Of a stretch of DNA of 64,000 nucleotides, positions 56,346 through 64,000 are shown in pieces; within the stretch, counting starts at the first letter, position 1, and every line of letters begins with the position of its first letter. Position numbers and translations under genes: made by a program. The notes below the pieces were generated by a model. That model worked only from the letters and a program-made list of their open reading frames with translations, ran no database searches and had not been told where the DNA came from. The stretch comes from Eonycteris spelaea (lineage: Eukaryota; Chordata; Mammalia; Chiroptera; Pteropodidae). The stretch covers positions 1,550,001-1,614,000 of the forward strand of contig PUFA01000092.1 in NCBI GenBank assembly GCA_003508835.1. Reading direction: 5' to 3'.

Positions 56346-57539
56346 CAGTAGACACACAACAGCATTATCAGTAGACACATAACTTACTCTAAAATGGGGA
56401 TAATATGTTTGCCCAACTTTAAAGGAGACTTATGATTATTATTTAAAACTGACTCTTACACTGTCAAAGTTGAAATTTCTGTAATAGTAATAGTTACCAA
56501 AATTCAATCTTTTGTACTAAGATTAATGACAGGGACTAAATATGGAGCAGCAGCTATTTCTAAAATACCTTGTAGTGTATACTCCCGAGTGATTTATTCA
56601 GCAGCTTAGTTACTCTTAGGTTGAATTTAGCCCATTAGTCCTTTAGATCCTTGCCTAAAGTTATTTTTTGTTTAGCTTTGTCAGAGATAAACTGAGAAGA
56701 AATTTTGCATCAGTAGATTTTACTTCGTAAATATTTTTCATATAATCGTTTTCCATCCTTGTGAACACTAAGCCACATTTTTCTGATCTTTGAAAGAGTA
56801 ATAGAAGTTCCTTAACCCAAGGGACTATAAATCTCTGAATTAAATGATTTATTTATAAGAGAATGGCTTATATAATAAACGAAATTAGGTAGTTGTGGAA
56901 GACTAATCTTTTCCAGCCTTTTTCTACTTATACTATGTACTAGGCACAGTGAGGTGTGTTTTAAGTTTAAAACCAAGCTGGAATAAATAATAACTATTAA
57001 GATTCAGAGTTTGCAGACTTAAAAAATTTGCTGTCAGTTTCTTTGTTGTGGGTTACTTTGACAAGTTGAATGACATAAATTTCCTTCTGTCTCATGGATA
57101 GATAGGTTGTGGATACAGTGTATGTGGTAGCACAGCAATCTAGACTATTTAATCTGGTATTAGAACCATTTTTTTTTCCTTCCCTAGATAAGGGATTTGT
57201 TGACCTCACATAGTGATTTTCAAATTAAATTTTTAAAATATTTTTTTATTATCTGTATTGTAGAGAATTTTGAAACAAAGAGGTACAAATTGAAAAATAC
57301 AATAAAAGAATACACATGAAATACTAGTAATGTTTACTTAAAGGGTGTGTTTGAAAAGACAAGTAATAGAGATTTTATAATTTTTTTTTAATGCTCTCAG
57401 AATAGAAAATTACATTATTAGGCGTTCGATGCATTTCTTTCTAATCATTATTCTCCTAATAACTTTTTCATATTCCTAACACATTTGGAGTTACAATAAA
57501 ATAGAGCTGTGTATTCTGAATTCTAATAAAAATAGAACT

Positions 57540-57890
57540 GTATATTCTATGTATTCTATTTTTCCTTAACAGTATGTCCTAGCATTTTTCTCTGTCATTA
57601 AATTGGCTTCTAAAAATAATTTTGTAATGATTATGTAATATCTTGTCTTGCACAAACATAATTTATTTACCCGTTAGCCATTTCTGATTGTTTTTCACTG
57701 TTGTATGTGACACATTGATGAATAGTTTTGTATATAAGTTTCTAAAGGCATCTCTTAAACCTCTGAGAAAGGTATTCTTTGGTCTAGGTTTCAAATATTT
57801 TTAATGCTCTTGATAAGTACTGCTAAATTGTTTTGCAGATAGGTGGTACCAGTATATAATACCATTGTAAATTATTGTCCCAAGATATCT
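57540..57890 (-). mobile_element. L1M 3' fragment, antisense, diverged
   Basis: 'agccatttctgattgttttt', 'atgaatagttttgtatataa', 'aaaggtattctttgg' and 'gctaaattgttttgcagata' resemble old antisense L1 ends. Confidence 0.5.
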
Positions 57891-58744
57891 GAAAATAAAA
57901 TTGTATTCAGGTGACATTGTCTTCCTTAGAATTAATAACAGAGTCATCTGAAACCTTAGAAATAGTAAGAGTTGAGCATGATGGTAGTATTAGACTACAA
58001 GATTAATAATATTAATAATTTTATTTATTTATGGTCAATTGGAGTATATTGGGAAGACCAAAATTTCATTCACAATAGCAATTACAATTAAATGTCCATG
58101 AATAAAATTAATGTGTAACTTTTTATAAATGTACCTAAACAACCTAATCTGAGGCATATGTTATATTCGTGATTGCTTATTTGATATTAACCTTAAAAAG
58201 GGTAAATAAACAAATTATAGTTAACTTTTATAAATAATATATGTTACTAATATATTGTGTTACATAGCACATATTTAGAACCTTAAATTTAATGCAGTTT
58301 TAGTCAAAAATCTCAGTGACTTTTTAAAATAAATTTGACCAATTATTCTAAAGTTTATTTAGAAAAATATTTGAGAAGAAGCAACACTTATCTCTTTTCA
58401 AAGAAGAATAAGTGGGGAAAGAGAAGAATGATTTGTCTTGCCACATAATAAAACACACTGTGAAGAAAATAGTGATCGAATGTGAAAACACTAGAAATAG
58501 GCTAGAGAGTACAATAATAAAAAAACTAGAGAGTCCAGGTATATTCAAATTCTATCCAACCCGTACAATTGATATAAAACATGTTTACAGTGCCTTTCAA
58601 ATGCCTGCGTTATGATATTTGGCTGACAATATTTTGCATTACTGCTTGGTGGCTAGTGGGTCAGTTTTGACATTCTGTTTTTGTACAGCAATGTTTATGC
58701 AATTATTTGACCTGAGAAATACACTTCTAATTACATTCAGTGTT

Positions 58745-59310
58745 TTCAGTATACACATTTATTCATTCTATTTATCAATGTGTGATATGTTCTAGGCATA
58801 AGGATACAGTGATGAACAAAACAGGCAAAATCTCTGTACTCCTGTAGTTTACATTTTGATGGGCAAAGACTAATAATGAACAAGTAAAACGTAGAAATAA
58901 ATTCTGTATAAAGAAGTGTAATTGAATATGTGATAGAAAGTGACAGTGTGGATTGCAAGATCAGAGAAACTCTTTATTGTGAAGCTGACATTTAACCAAG
59001 GACTAAATGAAGAGTCAATCATGCCATGATCGTAGAGATGGCTTTTCCAGATAAGGAAGAGATGATGCTATGATATTAATGTAGGAATGAATTTGACATG
59101 TTCAGAGAATAGAAGGAAGGGCCATTACACCTGGAACTTGAAGAGCAAAGGGGGCAATGTTTTGAGGTGGGTTTGGTTAGGTCAACTAGGATCCAGATCA
59201 TAAAAGGGTTTGTAAGATGATCTGAAGAGTTTGAATTTTATATTGATACACTCACTAGAAGCCTTCAGGGCATTTTAGGTAGAGAAGTGTTATTACGTGA
59301 TAAATCTTTG
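58745..59310 (+). repeat. Copy of the ancient repeat
   Basis: 'gatatgttctaggcataagg', 'acagtgatgaacaaaacagg', 'gaagctgacatttaaccaag', 'gggtttgtaagatgatctga' and 'tgaattttatattgata' follow the order seen in the 17320 copy. Confidence 0.55.
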
Positions 59311-60377
59311 AGTTTTTTTTAATGAGTTTTTTATATATGATTTATAATTTGGTACAGTTAAACCAAGTCAGTGACATTCAGTTAAGGCTAAGCATGTCCT
59401 GCCTCCCAAATAGAGATGTTTTGCAAAGGAAAATAAATAGTCCATGACCAGGTATTCAAAATGATCCCACCAAAATCAAGGAGCCGAGGAGGTGGGAAGG
59501 CAGCAGTAAAAGAAGTCTTAAGGCCTTTTTGGGGGAAGTAGTTTGGAAGGGTGAGGGTGGGAAAATAAATGGATTTTAAAGATCTTACCTTATTGAGATG
59601 CAGTAAAACATCTTGCTTGAGGAAATAGTTGGAATCTTGATAACATATTAATGAACAGAAATATGCAGTGAGAATAAGGGTCCAGTAAGGGAGGGTAGAT
59701 ATTCATTCATTAAGTTAAATTGGGGGGCGGAGGGGAGGACAATGAACAGCAGTTGTGCAAACCAGTAAAATAGTGGAAAAGCGGAAACAGTAAAATAATA
59801 AACATACAAATATAAAAATAACAATCCATGAAGTAAGATGAAAAAACATGAAGTCTATTAGCTGTTGAATAATTGTGATCAGGTTGAATAAATTTAATAA
59901 AAGACAAACTGGATTAAATTCAGCTATACTAAGTTTTTTACAAGAATCAGACATAAACTAACAATTTGTAAGTAAAGGAGTGTTTTAGAGTCACAAGAAA
60001 TGCAAAGAAAGAAAGCGAGAGTAGAATTTTATAACATGAGATGGAATTAAGAATTAGAATCACTAATGAAACTTAAGATAAAGTAGCACATTTTATAATG
60101 TGCACAGTCTATAAATAAGAGTATCACAACCAAACGTTATATAACAATATGCTTCCCTAAAATAAAATATGCAAGAAGTTCTTGGTTAGAGTACAACAAC
60201 TGTGGGAGAGTTTAATACATGTATTTGAAAGTTAGACTGACCGACATAGGTTTAAAAAGAGCTTGGAATAATGGATTTTAACTGTAGAACAAATACATTG
60301 ATTTATTTTATAAAATTTGTGTCTTTTGAGATCAGAGCAATGGAAAGATTAATAAAAAGATATATCATTAAAACCAA

Positions 60378-60390
60378 GTCCCCCCCCCCA
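60378..60390. repeat. C-run
   Basis: A homopolymer of about ten C followed by A-rich sequence. Confidence 0.8.
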
Positions 60391-60550
60391 AGAAAAAAAG
60401 CACCAGTGCTCTGCTCCTGTTTTCTAATACCACTCTATAATAAAAGGAACATGGAGAAATGATTCTAGGAATAGGTTAAGGGAAAACAGAAAATGAATGT
60501 GGAGCATCTTACAGTGTCAGAAAACCAAGCAAGTACTCATAAAACAAAAG

Positions 60551-60661
60551 GGCATTTGCTTCAACAGCATATATACAAAAATTAGAAAAATACAGAGATT
60601 TTCATAGCCCCTGTACAAGGATGACATGCATATTAAGATTAACAAAGCATTCAATAGTTTT
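60551..60661 (+). pseudogene. U6 snRNA retropseudogene
   Basis: The order of U6 is preserved: 'ggcatttgcttcaacagcat', 'atatacaaaaattag', 'atacagagatt', 'agcccctgtacaaggatgac' and 'atgcatattaagatt', ending in 'gcattcaatagtttt'. Many substitutions, including in the ACAGAGA and catalytic stem region, and no upstream PSE/TATA were seen, so it is a dead copy. Confidence 0.8.
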
Positions 60662-60889
60662 GTAAATGTTATGTATATTTTTTCCAGAATACACAAAAGC
60701 AAAAGAATGAGGTCACATCAAAGATACACAGGAGCCTGCTGAAAGCTCCTAAGGGCCAAAACTGAAACAATAGGGTTATAGCCTAAAGTATAAAAAATAC
60801 CCATGAGTGATACAGATAAAAATGATTGAATAAATTTACTTATTGAATTAGCCTAAGAATTTACAAGCTGCAATAACATGAGTTGGGGG

Positions 60890-61560
60890 AAATGGACAGC
60901 TGTTTATTATAGAATTCCAAATAATATGTGTAGATACTCCCTTCAGGAATTGAAGCTTAACTTTCCTCACTCCGTTTGTGGGCTGGACTGACTGACTTGC
61001 TTCCAAATAGCGTGTAGGAAGGGAAAAATAGTAACTTCAGGTTGGAAAAACCTGAACTTTAGCCAACTTTAGCCAAATGATCCAGGTTAGCGTTGATATC
61101 ATGTACCCCCTGATATGTGATAAAGGCACTTTTCCCTCTAATACTCTTACCCCAAACCCACAACCTCAGTCTAATTATGAGAAAAACATCAGAGACCTAA
61201 ATTGAGGCACAGTACAAAATAACTGATCAGTTCTTTTCCAAAGTGTCAAGGTCATGAAAAACAAAATAAGACTGAGAAACAAAGAAGAAACTAAGGAAAT
61301 AGGATGACTAAATGCAGCGAGTCCTGGGTTGGATTCTGGAACAACAAAAAAAGATATTAGTGGAATAGCTGGTGAAATTTGAATAAAGTCTGGAGTTTAG
61401 TTAATAGTAGTATACCAATGTTGGTTTCTTTTTTTGACATGAGTGATGGTAATGAAGGTGTTAACATTAGGAGGAACTGAGTAAGAGATATAAGGAAGTT
61501 CTGAATTCTTCAGCTTTTCTGCAAATCTAAAATTATTCCAAAAATAAGTTTATTTTAAAC
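60890..61560 (+). mobile_element. L1M 3' UTR, sense
   Basis: 'ttatagaattccaaataata', 'gaagcttaactttcctcact', 'aagtgtcaaggtcatgaaaa', 'gctggtgaaatttgaataaa' and 'aaatctaaaattattccaaa' follow the 3' UTR of L1MB/L1MC-type elements in sense orientation. Confidence 0.7.
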
Positions 61561-62674
61561 ACTTTCAGGGCAGAGCATTCTGATATTATTTAAACAATAT
61601 TTCAAAGAAAAAATAAAAACTCTCGCACTTAATTTTATGCAGCTTGTAAATGTCAAGTCCATGAGGTGAGGTTTTCTCTAAAACTATTATGACAAAACAC
61701 AAACCTCCTCAGAAGCCCAAAAAACCTCCAACCTCGTATATAACAGATGATACGGAAGTTTCTCGGCCTCTGCTTGGTTTGAGGTGGGAAGGAAATATCT
61801 GCTGAGAAATTAAATCCTAGACTTGAGCTTTATACCAGTTTGGAGTTTGAAATTTTAGTATCTATAGAGTAATGAAACACTGAAACCAAGAAATTGAATA
61901 AAATTTGATTTTTGATCGCCTAGCAAAAATTATTTTAAAATTAAATTTTAAAAAAACACAAGATAGTTTATGGCTAGGAAGCATTTTTAATTCTTTTATC
62001 AAGCTAATACTTTTATCCTGAAATTCTTATATTTTTGTGTTAAACTTAAGATATGCTTTTATTTATGTAATTTGTTCATTATAATAAAAAATTTTTAAAC
62101 AACTTAAATTGCTCTGTATAGAGAAACATAGCAAATATCTGATTTGGAGTTGCCATAAGTCTGGCAGATATACATAATAGTTTATTAACTTTACAATGCA
62201 TGGTAAGGTCATGGGTGTTACATGATATATTCAGTGGGTTGATTGTTCCTCATTAGCAATGCAGGGCTAGGTGCACTAGGTCAAATTGCAAAGACACAGT
62301 GTGTTAAATGTAGCATTTTTTTAATCCTTGCACATCTATGACTTGTCTCAGATGATTTATGTCAGTTACTACTGAATAAACCTGTGCTTATAGGATTTCC
62401 CACAATACCTGTATTTCCAGATTTTTGGCACTCTAACTTCAACTAATTGTTTTTCTTGTTGAATAACCCTTAGTATTTAAGAATATCTACTCTTTGAGTT
62501 GTCCTCAATATATAATATACAATTTTTGGAGTTTACCGTAATAGTACTATCATACTTTGCTTCAGAGTTATTGTCTCTGTTGCATTTTATAGTTGGTATC
62601 TTTATTTTCCCAAAGCGGAATTATAAACATTAGAGATTAAAAAATCAGTTATGTGATTTAAAGATAAGACCATG

Positions 62675-62710
62675 TATTCCATACACTTCAGTGTGAAAGT
62701 GTATGGAATA
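62675..62710. repeat. Perfect 14-bp inverted repeat, 8-base loop
   Basis: The left arm tattccatacactt (62675-62688) and right arm aagtgtatggaata (62697-62710) are exact reverse complements around cagtgtga. No terminator or element context explains it. Confidence 0.9.
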
Positions 62711-62914
62711 TAAAAAGTACATTTTATTTTAAGCTAAATAAAGTGTAGTTAGGAGAGAGAACCTTTTTTTATTGCACTACAACTACTATCTCTAAGACAT
62801 ATTCTCATCTTCACAATTCGTATCCTCACGAATGTTAAAATTTTGGCAGGGTGGAAATTGCCCAGTTGTATCATGCTGCTCAATAATGATGAAAACCATT
62901 ACTTACCAATGTTA

Positions 62915-63112
62915 ATGCAGTTTGCCAGGCTTCAGATTCTGGCGTTGCTCTTTAATAGTTGTGTGACCATGGGCAAATTAATTAACCTCATTGTGCCTCA
63001 GTTTCCTCATCTATAAAGTACTAAGAATATATGCTTTATAAGGTTATTGTGAAGATTAAAGTAATTAATAGATATAAAGCACTTAGAACAGTACCTGGCA
63101 CATGATGCTCAC
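62915..63112 (+). repeat. MIR SINE, well preserved
   Basis: 'gtgtgaccatgggcaaatta', 'attaacctcattgtgcctca', 'gtttcctcatctataaagta', 'aaggttattgtgaagattaa' and 'agcacttagaacagtacctg' follow the MIR consensus in order. Confidence 0.9.
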
Positions 63113-64000
63113 TATTTGCTAACTACTATTACAAATATACTACTATCATTACTCCTATTACACTTGTGCTGTTTTATATTTTGTTTTCAATGTAGGTGCA
63201 TTGACTTTTACAATAGGATATTAAATCTTTACAGGAAAATTCCTTTAGCGTTTTTGTTAAATGAGTTAATCAGTGATAGGCATTGATCACTAGTGTGAAT
63301 AAATTTACAAATAATAGAAGAACCTTATTTTTAATCTCCGGTTAAATAAAATGGAAATATTTTTAGAAGCATTTCTTTAGGGTGGGAAATTAGCTATTGT
63401 AGTTCCCTGGTCTGTTGCATTTTCACATCTCCTTTAATGCTTTTATCCCACAATTAGCTATAGTATTTTTACTTTTACAAAAAGTTAGTGTATATTTGGA
63501 CTTATATGGTATTTTAGGATCCTTATTTACTAAGAATAATGTTCAAAATCCTGAAAATCAATTGTATATGTAGTCCAACAATGCAATTAAATATATTGAA
63601 AAAGTATAATTATATTCCCATAATGTTACAAGTAAGTCTAAAATACTTGTTCTGTGATTGCTGGTTTTGTATTTAACATCTTTTATACTGATTTTGGAAT
63701 TGTCCTGAAGACCAGTATCTTATTCACCATATATTCTCTTATTTATCGATTTGTTTTTAAACAACTAAAAACATTTACAATAGAATTGGGCAAATTGAGC
63801 ATTATTAAGCTGAGATTTTTTTTAATGCAAAAAATAGGTGACAACGAAGTATTATAAGTTTTTTAATGTGTTTTTAATAAACTGATTATGAAGACAGTTC
63901 CAAAATAAAAATTCTAAAGTTTTGTGCATTTAGAGAATAATATATAACTTTCCAAAGTGAGTACTTTGAAAGGACAGTAATTTGGCTTCATTTATTAAAT

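Larger units (their letters stand above)
54800..64000 (+). other. SENP6: SENP6 intron 6 (start; end not in window)
   Basis: From the donor at 54800 I find no acceptor followed by the next SENP6 text (K-E-Y-P-P-H by recall) before base 64000. 54900-56190, 56350-57530, 59320-60350 and 63120-64000 are AT-rich with no recognised feature. Confidence 0.7.

Noticed and set aside
54800..64000. Next SENP6 exon (text K-E-Y-P-P-H)
   Set aside because: I looked for an acceptor followed by codons of this text and found none. It is most likely beyond the window, but a diverged exon could have been missed by eye.

Overview
The window is mammalian nuclear DNA: AT-rich and intron-like, with one CpG island, many old interspersed repeats and no compact gene arrangement. 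No Alu, B1, carnivore or ruminant SINE was seen. One short retroposon at 11697-11935 joins a tRNA-Val-like unit to a full-length 5S rRNA-like unit and a TAA tail. tRNA/5S chimeric SINEs (the MEG family) are known from fruit bats, so a pteropodid bat is my best guess. This rests on one element and should be treated as inference.

The only protein-coding gene I recognise is the 5' part of SENP6, a SUMO2/3 isopeptidase, on the + strand. Its CpG-island promoter and exon 1 lie at 14235-15480. Coding exons 2 to 6 lie at 38071-38163, 40080-40139, 49133-49275, 50249-50353 and 54782-54799 (an 18-base microexon). The catalytic ULP domain and all later exons lie beyond base 64000. I know the protein family from memory and could not run an alignment.

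Layout: 1-14234 is intergenic, holding an internally deleted L1, LTR-like pieces, MER5A-like elements, an old unclassified repeat and the tRNA/5S SINE. 14235-15480 is the promoter and exon 1. 15248-38070 is intron 1 (22.8 kb), packed with antisense L1 pieces, a Tigger1-type transposon nested in an L1, and hAT and pogo-like remnants. 38164-54781 holds introns 2 to 5, including a 129-base pure pyrimidine tract. 54800-64000 is intron 6, with an L1 3' end, a MIR and a U6 snRNA pseudogene.

The most important oddity is that the SENP6 reading frame does not read through as written. Exon 2 lacks one base compared with the expected coding sequence, the exon 3 donor is non-standard, and exons 4 and 5 carry unusually many replacements. 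The promoter CpGs are intact. This may be homopolymer assembly error, a lineage-specific change, or a decaying duplicate. No new defence or metabolic system was found.
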